A DNA stretch of 64,000 nucleotides from Limibacillus sp. (GTDB lineage Bacteria; Pseudomonadota; Alphaproteobacteria; Kiloniellales; CECT-8803). Positions within the stretch are counted from its first letter, which is position 1. Every line of letters begins with the position of its first letter. Position numbers and translations under genes: made by a program. The stretch covers positions 113,762 to 177,761 of the forward strand of contig JARRJC010000002.1 of assembly GCA_037379885.1 (NCBI GenBank), read 5' to 3'. A model generated the notes under the pieces. The model saw nothing but the letters and a program-made list of their open reading frames with translations. It was not told the origin of the DNA and made no database searches. Of the stretch, positions 16,454-27,093 are shown in pieces.

Positions 16454-16470
16454 GAAACGATGTTTATTTC
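16454..16470. promoter_or_regulatory. Imperfect palindrome upstream of glxB, candidate XRE-cupin operator
   Basis: GAAACGATGTTTATTTC contains the perfect inverted repeat AAAC-GAT-GTTT in an AT-rich patch 52-68 bases before the glxB start and directly after the XRE-cupin gene. Its position fits autoregulation or control of glxBCD. The assignment to this regulator is inference only. Confidence 0.3.
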
Positions 16471-16481
16471 AAGGAATATGT

Positions 16482-17126
16482 TCAGGCGTTCTCGCCGCGC
16501 GGGTAGGAGATGACGGACAGGTAGATCGCGGGCAGCGAAACCAGCTCCATGGGCCCATGCATCACAATGGCGTCGAAGAACAGAGAATCGCCGGGTTTCA
16601 GGTGAAAGGACCTGTCGCCGTGCCGGTAGATCACCTCGCCGGAGAGCATGTAGATGAACTCCACGCCCTCGTGCCGGAACTGATCGTAAGGCTCGGACTC
16701 CTCCGTCAGCGTGATGAGGTAGGGCTCGACCCCCACTTCGCCCCGGACGCCGTGGCCCAGAAGTTTGTAGAGGTGCCCGGCGCGCGTGCCGCGCCGGTCG
16801 ATGTCGAGCCCCTGGTCCTTCGGTACGTAGGTCACGTCCCGGCTCTGCTCGAAGGGCGCGAAGAAAGCGGAAATCGGCACGTTCATGGCCTCGGCCAGCG
16901 CGGCGAGGGTCGAAAGCGAAGGGGCCACCTGCCCATTTTCGATCTTGGAGAGCATGCCCTGGGAGACCCCGGCCTGCTGAGCCATCTCGGCCACCGTCAG
17001 CCCGTGGCGCTTACGGTGGCGGCGGATCTCAATGCCGATGTAGTGCTCCAGGCGCCGCCCTTCGGACGCCCCAGGCTCTTCCTGCACCGCCGGCGAAACC
17101 GTCACGCGTTGCTTGTCTTCGGCCAT
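16482..17126 (-). CDS. XRE-family regulator with C-terminal cupin domain
   Basis: A 214-residue DNA-binding protein. Residues about 28-85 form the helix-turn-helix (IRRHRKRHGLTVAEMAQQAGVS, QGMLSKIENGQ), and residues about 125-210 form a cupin_2 barrel (HEGVEFIYMLSGEVIYRHG, FHLKPGDSLFFDA). Regulators of this layout (PuuR, for example) sense small metabolites, often amines or amino acids, in the cupin. It is the first gene of the minus-strand run leading to glxBCD-glnT and the decarboxylase operon, so it may control either. An AAGGAAG ribosome site precedes the ATG. Confidence 0.88.
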   Translation of the reverse strand: MAEDKQRVTVSPAVQEEPGASEGRRLEHYIGIEIRRHRKRHGLTVAEMAQQAGVSQGMLSKIENGQVAPSLSTLAALAEAMNVPISAFFAPFEQSRDVTYVPKDQGLDIDRRGTRAGHLYKLLGHGVRGEVGVEPYLITLTEESEPYDQFRHEGVEFIYMLSGEVIYRHGDRSFHLKPGDSLFFDAIVMHGPMELVSLPAIYLSVISYPRGENA

Positions 17127-17323
17127 GGAGCTTCCTTCTAGACGGTCCCGGCTATCGGCCCTTTGTCTTTGGGCCCAAAAAAGCGGGCGATATTTACCTC
17201 GAATTTATACTTCTGCGGCCACACTCCAGGGAAAGGCGCCGCCACCAAACCCGATAGAAGCAGAAATCGGGGCGAGAGCAAGAGCGCCTGGGGCAAGAGG
17301 TGAGACGGAAGCGGGCAGACCAG

Positions 17324-18079
17324 ATGATTAGAATCGCCAGAGAGTTCAACCTGAACGCCATCTTCATGGCGGCCGCTTGCATCGGCATGTTTCTTCTGGG
17401 TATCGAGACAAGCGAAGGCATGCCGCAAGGCAGCCTTTTCCTGCTGCCTCTCTGCCTCGCCTGGATGGGCCGCGATCCGCGCGCCATGAAGCTCGCCATC
17501 GTCGGCGCGCTGTTGCTGCTTTTCCTTGTCTGGGCCCAAGCGGGCTTCAGCCTCGACCATGCCTCCCTTCTGCAATGGTGCAGTTCCGCCTTCCTGATCG
17601 TCTTCCTTGGTGGCTATCTTCTAGAAGCTCAACTCGCTGTGCGAAGCGCCGAAAAGGTCTCGGCGAACAGCGCCGCCGCCGCCAACGGCGGCGCACCCGC
17701 TGGCCCAAAGAAGGACCGCCCGAAGCGCAGGCTTCCGAAGGACCGCTCACTTTCCGCCGCCACGCTCCAAGGTATTCTCGACTCGATCCAGGGGGCTGCC
17801 TTCTTGTTCGACAGGGATATGCGTCTCATTCTCGCCAATGACCGGGCCGAGGAAATCATCGCCTTCGCGCGTCCGGGAGCGGAGGTGGCGCACGCCGCCG
17901 AGTTCCTGCCGGAGAGCGCGCTCGACCTGCTCTACAGGGACATCGACAAACCCGGAAAAGCCCGCGAAGAGACCGTCCGCATCGTCGGCAAGGCCTACCG
18001 CCTGCGCCTTCAGCGCGCCGGAAAGCACCCCTTGTTGATCGTGAGGGAGCCTGAGGCGGAAGCAGACGCGGCGTCCTAG
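17324..18079 (+). CDS. Membrane protein with C-terminal PAS-like domain
   Basis: A 251-residue protein. The first about 110 residues hold three hydrophobic segments (FMAAACIGMFLLGI, QGSLFLLPLCLAWM, LAIVGALLLLFLVW and a fourth around SSAFLIVFLGGYLL). A charged Ala/Lys linker follows, then a PAS-like domain from about residue 150 (ILDSIQGAAFLFDRDMRLILANDRAEEII). No histidine kinase, GGDEF or HTH domain follows, so this is a sensor-only protein or a partner of another signalling protein; a response regulator lies 450 bases away. A GTG eight codons upstream is an alternative start. The stop interlocks with the stop of the convergent NTF2-like gene. Confidence 0.6.
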   Translation: MIRIAREFNLNAIFMAAACIGMFLLGIETSEGMPQGSLFLLPLCLAWMGRDPRAMKLAIVGALLLLFLVWAQAGFSLDHASLLQWCSSAFLIVFLGGYLLEAQLAVRSAEKVSANSAAAANGGAPAGPKKDRPKRRLPKDRSLSAATLQGILDSIQGAAFLFDRDMRLILANDRAEEIIAFARPGAEVAHAAEFLPESALDLLYRDIDKPGKAREETVRIVGKAYRLRLQRAGKHPLLIVREPEAEADAAS

Positions 18080-18447
18080 AACGCCGCCTTCCACTGCTCG
18101 GTGTCGACGAACCAACGCTCTTCCACGACCTTGTCCCCCTCGAAGCGGAACAAGACGGCGCATTGACTGCCGCCCGGCAGCTTGTCGCTCTTCCAGCGGA
18201 GAATGTTGACCACCTCACCGTCACCTTCGCAGTAGCGGATTTCCGCAATGTCGAAGCCCGGCGGCAGCGCCTGCCCGATGCCGTCCAGGGCATCGCGGAA
18301 GGCCGCGCGTCCCTCGAGTACATCTTCCTGACCCGGCAGCACGAAGATCATGTTCTCGGCGTACATAGCCGCCAAGCGGTCAAACTCTCCGGCGGCCAGG
18401 GCTTCCCAGCCCTGGCGCACCAGATCGGATAAATGTCCCGTTGCCAT
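18076..18447 (-). CDS. NTF2-like / SnoaL-family protein
   Basis: A 123-residue protein with the compact NTF2-like pattern: helix (LVRQGWEALAAGEFDRLAAMYAENMIFVLPG), then a beta-sheet ending FEGDKVVEERWFVDTEQW. The family includes small ligand-binding proteins and isomerases; no catalytic role can be assigned. The ATG chosen has GAGGGAGA upstream; an ATG 13 codons earlier is possible. Confidence 0.7.
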   Translation of the reverse strand: MATGHLSDLVRQGWEALAAGEFDRLAAMYAENMIFVLPGQEDVLEGRAAFRDALDGIGQALPPGFDIAEIRYCEGDGEVVNILRWKSDKLPGGSQCAVLFRFEGDKVVEERWFVDTEQWKAAF

Positions 18448-18525
18448 CTCTTGAAAGTCTCCCTCTCGCTTAGAAGTTCCCTCCATTAAGAGGGACCTTA
18501 TCAGAAAAGAGGGACGGAAGGGATA

Positions 18526-19020
18526 TCAGGTCTGCAGTTCGCCTTCGACCGCGGACAGGAAGCTCGCGAGCCGGAAGGGCTTTTGCAGGAAGGTCGCCCC
18601 GAGATTGGCAACCTTTGCTTCTTCGATGCCGTCGGGGAAGCCCGACATGACGACCATGCCGATGGATCGCCGGGCCGCGCGCAGCCCGCCCAGCAGGTCG
18701 AGACCGCTGATGCCCGGCAGCATGATATCGGTCACGACCAGTTCGACCTCGCGGTGGCGGTGCAAGAACTGACTCGCTTCCTGCGCCTCCGCGAAACCGC
18801 GGGCCTCGTAACCGTTCTTGGTCAGAAACTGCACGAGACGCTCCACGAAATCCCGATCGTCATCGACCACCACGACCCGTATGGCTTCTCCACCATCCCC
18901 CGCCTGAGCACAGCTCAAGGGCGCCACCTCTTCTCCGGCGCTCCGGTCGAGACGGCGCAGGATTTGCCCAGCGCGCGACGCATCCTCGCGGTAGCCTTGC
19001 TTCTTGTCGCGAAAGATCAT
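18526..19020 (-). CDS. Single-domain response regulator with N-terminal extension
   Basis: A 164-residue protein whose last about 118 residues are a receiver domain: acidic pocket VVVDDDRD, phosphorylatable Asp in VVTDIMLPG, the Ser in VVMSGFP, and Lys in QKPFRL. There is no output domain. The first about 45 residues are charged and unrecognised. It probably acts in a phosphorelay or on a protein partner, perhaps with an unlinked kinase. Confidence 0.85.
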   Translation of the reverse strand: MIFRDKKQGYREDASRAGQILRRLDRSAGEEVAPLSCAQAGDGGEAIRVVVVDDDRDFVERLVQFLTKNGYEARGFAEAQEASQFLHRHREVELVVTDIMLPGISGLDLLGGLRAARRSIGMVVMSGFPDGIEEAKVANLGATFLQKPFRLASFLSAVEGELQT

Positions 19021-19238
19021 CTTTTCGCTTCCCTTCCCCTTGGTCGTCCCCTTGGTCGTGGTCGCTTGTTCTCTCTGGCGATTGCGGAACTCGATAAAAA
19101 ATTACCACTTAAATGCTTAAAATTTAGCAAACCTGATCCTCGAAACCGGGGCGTCGCTCATCCCGACGGCTTGCCGCAAGGCAGCGGAACGGCAAAGATA
19201 CCGGCCCGCTCCACCCCCCAACGGAAAGCAGGCCGTCC

Positions 19239-19976
19239 ATGAGCCCCGACAAGAACAACGACGCCCGACAGGAGCTGGCGCCTTCGGGCGTTCTTCGCGC
19301 CGGCATCAATCTCGGTAACGCCCTGCTGGTGACCGGCCGCACACAAGCGGGCGACCCCGCGGGCGTCGCGCCGGACATGGCAAGGGCCATCGCCGATGCC
19401 CTGGGCGTGGAGCTGGCCTTCGCGCCCTTCCCCTCGCCCGGCGAGGTGGCCGATGCCCTGGCGCAAGACGCCTGGGACATAGCCCTGATCGCCGACGAGC
19501 CACAGCGCGCGGAGACCATCGCCTTCACCCCCGCCTACGTGGAGATAGAGGCCACCTATCTGGTTCGCGAAGGATCGGACTTTCAGAAGGTGGAGGAACT
19601 GGACCGCGAGGGCGTTCAGATCGCCACCTCGGCGCGCAGCGCCTACGAGCTCTATCTGACCCGCACGCTGGAGCGGGCGACCCTGCACAGGGGCCACCGC
19701 ATGACCGGCGCCTATGAGATCTTCGAGGACCAGAAGATGGATGCGCTGGCGGGCCTGCGCTCGGCCCTGACCGAAATCGCGGAGAAGCAAGAGGGCCTGA
19801 GGGTCCTGCCCGGCCGCTACTCGACCGTCCAGCAGGCGATCGGCACCAAACCGGCCAGCAAGGCCGGGCTCGCCTTTTTGAAGGACTTCGTGGCCGAGGC
19901 GAAGGCCTCCGGACTGGTCGCGAGCCTCATTGATAAGCACGGGGTGGGCGGCAAGCTGCAGGTCGCCGACGACTAA
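19239..19976 (+). CDS. Substrate-binding protein family 3 domain without signal peptide
   Basis: A 245-residue protein with the amino-acid-binding-protein fold (SBP_bac_3): [12 protein letters not shown], a Cα segment [50 protein letters not shown] and [16 protein letters not shown]. Typical members are periplasmic receptors, but here the N-terminus ([18 protein letters not shown]) is polar and lacks any signal sequence, and no permease or ATPase is adjacent. It could be a cytoplasmic ligand sensor or an enzyme of the dehydratase-like branch of this fold. Its stop overlaps the eda stop tail to tail. Confidence 0.72.
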   Translation: MSPDKNNDARQELAPSGVLRAGINLGNALLVTGRTQAGDPAGVAPDMARAIADALGVELAFAPFPSPGEVADALAQDAWDIALIADEPQRAETIAFTPAYVEIEATYLVREGSDFQKVEELDREGVQIATSARSAYELYLTRTLERATLHRGHRMTGAYEIFEDQKMDALAGLRSALTEIAEKQEGLRVLPGRYSTVQQAIGTKPASKAGLAFLKDFVAEAKASGLVASLIDKHGVGGKLQVADD

Positions 19977-20596
19977 CCCCGAAGGTCGCGGCAGGCCGCC
20001 GCCAAGCTTTCGATCCGCGCCCAGTCCCCCGAGGCCAGGGCCTCCTTGGGCAGCACCCAGGAACCGCCGACGCAGGGAACCGAAGGCAGCGCCAGGTAAT
20101 CGCGCGCCTTTTCCGGCGTGATCCCGCCGGTCGGGCAGAAGCGCGCCTGCGGCAAAGGCCCGGCGAGCGCCTTCAGATAGGCCGCGCCGCCGGCCTGTTC
20201 GGCGGGAAAGAACTTCATGGTCTCAAAGCCCGCTTCCAGGAGCCGCATCACCTCCGAGGGCGTGGCCGCGCCGGGCAGAAGCGGCATGGCTTCGTCGCGC
20301 GCCGCGTCCAACAGCGCGGGCGTGGCGCCCGGCGAAACGCAGAAGGTGGCGCCCGCCGCCTTTGCTTTCTTCAAAAGCTCCGGCGTGTTGACGCTGCCCG
20401 CCCCGACCTGCGCGCCCTCGACCTCGGCGGCGAGGGCGCGGATGCAGTCCAGGGCAACCGGCGTGCGCAGAGTCACCTCCAGCACCGGCAGACCGCCCGC
20501 AACCAGGGCGCGGCCCGCGGGCACGGCCTGGGCCAGCGCATCCAGCACGATCACCGGGATGACCGGGGCCAGTTCGCAGAGCGCGCGGGTCTCCAT
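19973..20596 (-). CDS. eda: KDPG aldolase (2-dehydro-3-deoxy-phosphogluconate aldolase)
   Basis: A 207-residue class I aldolase that splits KDPG into pyruvate and glyceraldehyde-3-phosphate, ending the Entner-Doudoroff pathway. Motifs are [16 protein letters not shown] with the catalytic Glu, [17 protein letters not shown], the Schiff-base Lys in MKFFPAE, and CPTGGITP. Its ATG shares a base with the pgi stop (TGATG), so the genes are coupled. Third gene of edd-pgi-eda. Confidence 0.93.
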   Translation of the reverse strand: METRALCELAPVIPVIVLDALAQAVPAGRALVAGGLPVLEVTLRTPVALDCIRALAAEVEGAQVGAGSVNTPELLKKAKAAGATFCVSPGATPALLDAARDEAMPLLPGAATPSEVMRLLEAGFETMKFFPAEQAGGAAYLKALAGPLPQARFCPTGGITPEKARDYLALPSVPCVGGSWVLPKEALASGDWARIESLAAACRDLRG

Positions 20597-22224
20597 CAAG
20601 CCCCCTCCTCTCTGAGCGCGTGATAGCGCGACAGGAGCCCTTCGGTGGAGCCGTCCTGGGCCTCGCCCTCGGCTCCCTCGACTCGCGGCGTGAGGCTCGA
20701 CGCCTGAGCCTTGCCCAGCTCGACGCCCCATTGGTCGAAAGGATTGATGTTCCAGAGCGCCGCTTCGACAAAGGTCTTCTGTTCGTAGAGCGCGATCAGC
20801 AGACCGAGCTGTTTCGGGTCGAGCTTGGGATAGAGCAGGGTCGTGGAGGGGCGGTCGCCCGGAAAGGTCCGGTGCGGGGCCAGCCGGTCGATCTCGCGCG
20901 GCTCGGCGCCCTGTTCCGTCATCTGGGCGCGCACCTCCTGCTCGTTGAGACCGAAGGCGAGCGCCTTGGCCTGGGCGAAACAGTTCGCGGCCAGGATCGC
21001 GTGGTGGGACTCCGCCGCCGCGGTCGGGTTCGCGGCGAGCAAGAAATCGACCGGGATCACGTCGCTGCCCTGGTGCAGCAACTGGAAGAAGGAATGCTGG
21101 GCGTTGGTGCCCGGCTCGCCCCAGACCAAGGGGCCGCTGGCGCGCGGCAGTTCTTCGCCGGAAAGCCCGACGCGCTTGCCGTTCGATTCCATGACGAGCT
21201 GCTGGAGATAGGCGGGAAAGCGGCCCAACCGCTCGTCATAGGGGATCACCGCAACCGAGCGGCAGTCCATCACGTTGCGCCGCCAGACCCCGATCAGCCC
21301 CAGGATCATGGGGATGTTCTCCTGTAGCGGGGCCTCCCGGAAATGCCGGTCCAATGCGCGCGCGCCCGCCAGAAGCTCCCGGAAGTTGGCGGCGCCGATA
21401 GCGATGGCGAGCGGCAGGCCGATGGCGCTCCAAAGCGAATAGCGCCCGCCGACCCAGTCCCAGAACCCGAAGACCCGCTCCTCCGACACGCCGAAGGCGG
21501 CGGTCGCCTCCAGGTTGGTGGAGACGGCGGCCAGATGGCGCTTCGCCGCCGCCTCGCCCAGCGCCTCGGACAGCCAGGCGACGGCGGAGCGGGCGTTGGT
21601 CATGGTCTCGATCGTGGTGAAGGTCTTCGACTGCACGATGACCAGCGTGCGCGCGGGCTCCAGGCCCGCCAGCGTGTCGGCCAGATGCGCCCCGTCCACG
21701 TTGGAGACATAGTGGACGCGCGGCCCGTCGTGATAGGGCGAGAGCGCCCTGGTCGCCATGACCGGCCCCAGGTCGGAACCACCGATGCCGATGGATATGA
21801 CGTCGCTGAAGGCGCCGCCGTCCGAGGCCGCCGCTTCGCCGGAACGCAGCGCCTCGGCGAAGGCCAGGAACCGCTCCAGCGTCTCGCGCACCTCAGCACT
21901 GACCGGCTCGCCCTTGGCGCGCCAGTCGCCCTCGGGATCGCGCAGCGCCATGTGCAGGGCGGCCCGCCCCTCGGTTTCGTTCACAGGCTCTCCGGCGAAG
22001 AGCGCATCGCGGCGCGCCTCCAGACCCCGCGCCCGCGCCAGGTCGAAGAGCAGCGCCAGGCCCTTCAGGGAAAGCTTTTCCTTGGAGAAGTCCACCAGCA
22101 GGCCGTCCAGGGAGCGCGAGAAGCTCTCGAAACGTCCCGGGTCCTGATCGAAGAGGTCGCGCAGGTGCGTGCCGCCGAGCGCCCGCCACTCTTCGCTCAA
22201 CTGCCGCCAGATGCTGTCGCTCAA
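20596..22224 (-). CDS. pgi: Glucose-6-phosphate isomerase
   Basis: A 542-residue enzyme interconverting glucose-6-phosphate and fructose-6-phosphate. Family signatures are [60 protein letters not shown] with the catalytic His, and the C-terminal Lys region QWGVELGK. The TTG start used has GGGAGAG five bases upstream; a GTG six codons earlier overlaps the edd stop as GTGA and is the other plausible start. Placement inside edd-pgi-eda links it to the Entner-Doudoroff route. Confidence 0.93.
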   Translation of the reverse strand: MSDSIWRQLSEEWRALGGTHLRDLFDQDPGRFESFSRSLDGLLVDFSKEKLSLKGLALLFDLARARGLEARRDALFAGEPVNETEGRAALHMALRDPEGDWRAKGEPVSAEVRETLERFLAFAEALRSGEAAASDGGAFSDVISIGIGGSDLGPVMATRALSPYHDGPRVHYVSNVDGAHLADTLAGLEPARTLVIVQSKTFTTIETMTNARSAVAWLSEALGEAAAKRHLAAVSTNLEATAAFGVSEERVFGFWDWVGGRYSLWSAIGLPLAIAIGAANFRELLAGARALDRHFREAPLQENIPMILGLIGVWRRNVMDCRSVAVIPYDERLGRFPAYLQQLVMESNGKRVGLSGEELPRASGPLVWGEPGTNAQHSFFQLLHQGSDVIPVDFLLAANPTAAAESHHAILAANCFAQAKALAFGLNEQEVRAQMTEQGAEPREIDRLAPHRTFPGDRPSTTLLYPKLDPKQLGLLIALYEQKTFVEAALWNINPFDQWGVELGKAQASSLTPRVEGAEGEAQDGSTEGLLSRYHALREEGA

Positions 22225-22238
22225 GGGCTCTCTCCCGG

Positions 22239-24073
<1,835 letters not shown>

Positions 24074-24115
24074 GAAGAGGTCTCCTTTTTCGTCTCGTAT
24101 AGAACTTGCGCGGCG

Positions 24116-24868
24116 TCAGACGCAGCGCGCGCCGTCGACCTCCAGCACCACGCCCGAGACCAGGGAGGCCTCGTCGGAGGCGAGGTAGAGCGCCGCGTTC
24201 GCGATGTCCTCGGGCTCGCTCATGCGGCCCAGCGGGATCGTGCTTATGAACCTAGCGCGGTTTTCCGGCGTGTCAGGGACCCCCATGAAGGTCTCCAGCA
24301 AGGCGGTGTTGCCAATGACCGGCGCGATGGCGCAGACCCGCACCTTGTCGGGCGCCAGCTCCACCGCCATGGACTTGCTCAACAGGTTCACCGCCGCCTT
24401 GGAGGCGTTGTACCAGGTGAGCCCCGGCCTCGGTCGGATGCCGGCGGTGGAGCCGATGTTGATGATGACGCCGCCTCGGCCCTGCTCGCGCAGCAGCGGC
24501 AGGGTCGCCTGGGTCATGTGATAGATCGACTTGACGTTGACGTCGTAGACCTTGTCGAAGGTCGCCTCATCGACCTCCAGCAGAGGCTGGTTCCTGTGGC
24601 TGTAGCCCGCGTTGTTGACGATCACGTCGATACCGCCGAAGGCCTCCTTCGTGGCCGCCACCGCAGCGTCGATCTCCGCGCGAGAGGTGACGTCGCAGCG
24701 GCAAGCGATGGCCGCATCGCCTATCTCTGCCGCCAGGGCCTTGGCCCCGTCCTCGTTGATGTCCAGAAGCGCGACCTTCGCGCCCTCGCGCGCGAAGCTC
24801 CGCCCGATCTCCCGCCCGAAGCCGGAAGCCGCCCCGGTCACGATCGCCACCTTGTCCTTAAGCCGCAT
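24116..24868 (-). CDS. SDR-family oxidoreductase
   Basis: A 250-residue classical short-chain dehydrogenase/reductase. The cofactor motif is TGAASGFG, followed by the structural NNAG, the catalytic Ser in INIGSTAG and YNASK (Tyr-x3-Lys). Asp at the end of beta-2 (ALLDINEDG) favours NAD(H). It uses an alcohol/ketone substrate that cannot be inferred. It lies 42 bases upstream of edd on the same strand, so it may be co-transcribed with the sugar-acid genes. Confidence 0.88.
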   Translation of the reverse strand: MRLKDKVAIVTGAASGFGREIGRSFAREGAKVALLDINEDGAKALAAEIGDAAIACRCDVTSRAEIDAAVAATKEAFGGIDVIVNNAGYSHRNQPLLEVDEATFDKVYDVNVKSIYHMTQATLPLLREQGRGGVIINIGSTAGIRPRPGLTWYNASKAAVNLLSKSMAVELAPDKVRVCAIAPVIGNTALLETFMGVPDTPENRARFISTIPLGRMSEPEDIANAALYLASDEASLVSGVVLEVDGARCV

Positions 24869-24935
24869 TTTCTAAAGCGCCCCGTTCTCTTGAATCCGCC
24901 GCCCGCCCCTTTAGGCTGGCGCCCTACAGGAGCGC

Positions 24936-26111
24936 ATGATAACCGATGCGGAACAACCGGCCAGCCGTTTGGAGATTAAAGTGAAGGACCTGGAAGGCCT
25001 TTTCGTGGTCGCCCTGGAGCAGGCCGTGGCCGCGCCCTACGCTTCGGGCCGCTTGGCCGACGCCGGGGCCCGCGTGGTGAAGATCGAGCGCGCCGAGGGC
25101 GATTTCGCGCGCGGCTACGACCGGCTGGTGAACGGCAACAGCGCCTATTTCGTCTGGCTCAACCGGGGCAAGGAGTCGCTCCGCCTCGACCTGAAGCAGC
25201 CGGAGGACAAGGCGCTGTTCGAGCGCATGCTGGCCAAGGCCGACGTCTTCATCCAGAACCTGGCGCCGGGCGCGCTCGCCCGCCTCGGCTTCCCCGTGGA
25301 GGACTTGAGGAAGCAGCACCCGCGTCTGATCGTCTGCTCGATCTCGGGCTACGGGGAGGAGGGTCCCTACCGCGACCAGAAGGCCTACGACCTGCTGGTT
25401 CAGGCGGAATCGGGCCTCGCCAGCGTCAACGGCACGCCCGAGGGACCGGCGCGGGTCGGCGTCTCCGTCTGCGACATCGCCGCCGGCATGTCCGCCCATC
25501 AGGCGATCCTGCAAGCCCTCTACGCCCGCGAGCGGACCGGCGAAGGCCGCGCCATCATGGTCTCCCTCTATCACGCCATGGCCGACTGGATGAACGTGCC
25601 CTACCTCCAGTACGCCTATGGCGGGCACAAACCCAAGCGGGTCGGCCTGAAGCATCCGACCATCGCGCCCTACGGCGCCTATCCCTGCAACGACGGCAAG
25701 GAGATCTTGATCTCGATCCAGAACGAGCGGGAGTTCGTGAAGCTCTGCGAACAGGTGCTGGAGCGCCCGGACCTGCCCAAGGACCCGCGCTTTTGCGACA
25801 ACTCGGCGCGCGTAGCGAACCGCGAGGAGACCGATGCCCTCGTCGCCGCCTGCTTCCAGGAGCGCGACCGGGAAGCCAACATCGAACGGCTGGAGGCGGC
25901 GGGCATCGCCTATGGCCGCCTCTCCACGCTGGACGATCTGGTGGCGCACCCGCAGAACCGCTATGTGGAGGTGGAGACGCCCGAAGGACCCGTGCGCCTG
26001 CTGGCGCCCGCCGCAAAGGTCGTGGGAGAAAAAGAGGCTTTCGGGCCCGTGCCTGCGCTCGGCCAACAGGACGCGGCCCTGCGCAAGGAATTTGGAGACG
26101 AAGACGCATGA
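24936..26111 (+). CDS. CaiB/BaiF family (class III) CoA-transferase
   Basis: A 391-residue enzyme that moves CoA between carboxylic acids. The N-terminal half has VVALEQAVAAPYASGRLADAGARVVKIE and NRGKESLRLDLK; the catalytic Asp is in QKAYDLLVQAESGL. It starts behind AGGAG and overlaps the following thioesterase gene by four bases (ATGA), so both likely act on the same CoA thioester pathway. It is divergent from the SDR gene, 67 bases apart. Substrate unknown. Confidence 0.88.
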   Translation: MITDAEQPASRLEIKVKDLEGLFVVALEQAVAAPYASGRLADAGARVVKIERAEGDFARGYDRLVNGNSAYFVWLNRGKESLRLDLKQPEDKALFERMLAKADVFIQNLAPGALARLGFPVEDLRKQHPRLIVCSISGYGEEGPYRDQKAYDLLVQAESGLASVNGTPEGPARVGVSVCDIAAGMSAHQAILQALYARERTGEGRAIMVSLYHAMADWMNVPYLQYAYGGHKPKRVGLKHPTIAPYGAYPCNDGKEILISIQNEREFVKLCEQVLERPDLPKDPRFCDNSARVANREETDALVAACFQERDREANIERLEAAGIAYGRLSTLDDLVAHPQNRYVEVETPEGPVRLLAPAAKVVGEKEAFGPVPALGQQDAALRKEFGDEDA

Positions 26112-26527
26112 GCGAACGCCCCTCTCCCGACGCCTTCCCGTCCCGGACCCACGACAAGCTGCGCTACAACGACACGGACCGGCAGGGTCACGTCAACAAC
26201 GCGGTCTTCTCGACCTTCCTGGAGACGGGCCGTGTCGAGATCTTCTACCGCGACCCCGATGTCATTCGGGAGGGCTGCGAGTTCGTCATCGCCCGCTGCA
26301 CGCTGGACTTCCTGAGTGAGATACGCTGGCCGGGCGAGGTCGAAATCTGCTCAGGCGTGAAGCGCCTCGGCACCAGCTCGGTCAACCTGGAACAGGCGAT
26401 CTTCCAGGACGGCGAAGTCGTCGCTCACGCCGAGACAATCATCGTCCAGATCGACCAGCAAACCCGCAAGTCCGCCCCCTTGAGCGACAAGGCCCGGACG
26501 AAGCTGGAAACGCTGATGATGGCTTAA
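26108..26527 (+). CDS. Acyl-CoA thioesterase, 4-hydroxybenzoyl-CoA thioesterase type
   Basis: A 139-residue single hot-dog domain. The N-terminal motif YNDTDRQGHVNNAVF carries the catalytic Asp, followed by FLETGRVEIFY. It hydrolyses acyl-CoA to the acid and CoA and is translationally coupled to the CaiB-type gene. Its stop interlocks with the bioY stop on the opposite strand (TTAA). Confidence 0.87.
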   Translation: MSERPSPDAFPSRTHDKLRYNDTDRQGHVNNAVFSTFLETGRVEIFYRDPDVIREGCEFVIARCTLDFLSEIRWPGEVEICSGVKRLGTSSVNLEQAIFQDGEVVAHAETIIVQIDQQTRKSAPLSDKARTKLETLMMA

Positions 26528-27093
26528 GCCCCCCGCCTTCTCTCGAAGCTTGGGACGCTCGCGGGGCGGGCGCGCCAGAGGGTTTGGGCGATGAGGCCGG
26601 CGATGACCGACTTGGCGATGTCGCCCGGGATGAAAACCCAGGCGCTGGCGAAGGCGGTCCCAAGCGGGATGTCGGCGACGATCGCCACGCCCGGAATGCC
26701 GATGGCGTAGAGCAGCAGCACGTTGCCGACCAGACAGCCGAGCAGCGCCGACCAGAAGACCGCCGTCTTGGTGAAGCGCTCCATGATCAGGCCGGTGACA
26801 GCGGCGGCGGGGATCCAGCCCAGCAGGAAGCCGACCGTGGGCCCGGCGAAGACGCCGAGGCCGCCCTTGCCGCCGGAAAGCAGCGGCAGGCCGATGGCCA
26901 CCAGGAACAGGAAGAGCATCACGGCCAGCGCGCCGCGCTTCCAGCCCAGCAGAACGCCGGCCAGCATGATGCCCAGGTTCTGAAGGATGATGGGCGTGCC
27001 CCCCAGCCCCGGCACGGCGACGCCGGGGACCAGCCCCAAGGCGGCGATCAGGGCGGCGAAGAGGGCGATCTGGACGAGAGCGCGGTCGGTCAT
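26524..27093 (-). CDS. bioY: Biotin ECF transporter substrate-binding subunit BioY
   Basis: A 189-residue membrane protein with about six hydrophobic segments. The BioY pattern is clear: GVAVPGLGGTPIILQNLGIMLAG, the GGKGGLGVFAGPTVGFLLGW loop and WVFIPGDIAKSVIAG. It captures biotin in the membrane for BioMN-driven uptake. The ATG overlaps the bioN stop by four bases. Longer in-frame readings into bioN are not supported. Confidence 0.92.
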   Translation of the reverse strand: MTDRALVQIALFAALIAALGLVPGVAVPGLGGTPIILQNLGIMLAGVLLGWKRGALAVMLFLFLVAIGLPLLSGGKGGLGVFAGPTVGFLLGWIPAAAVTGLIMERFTKTAVFWSALLGCLVGNVLLLYAIGIPGVAIVADIPLGTAFASAWVFIPGDIAKSVIAGLIAQTLWRARPASVPSFERRRGA

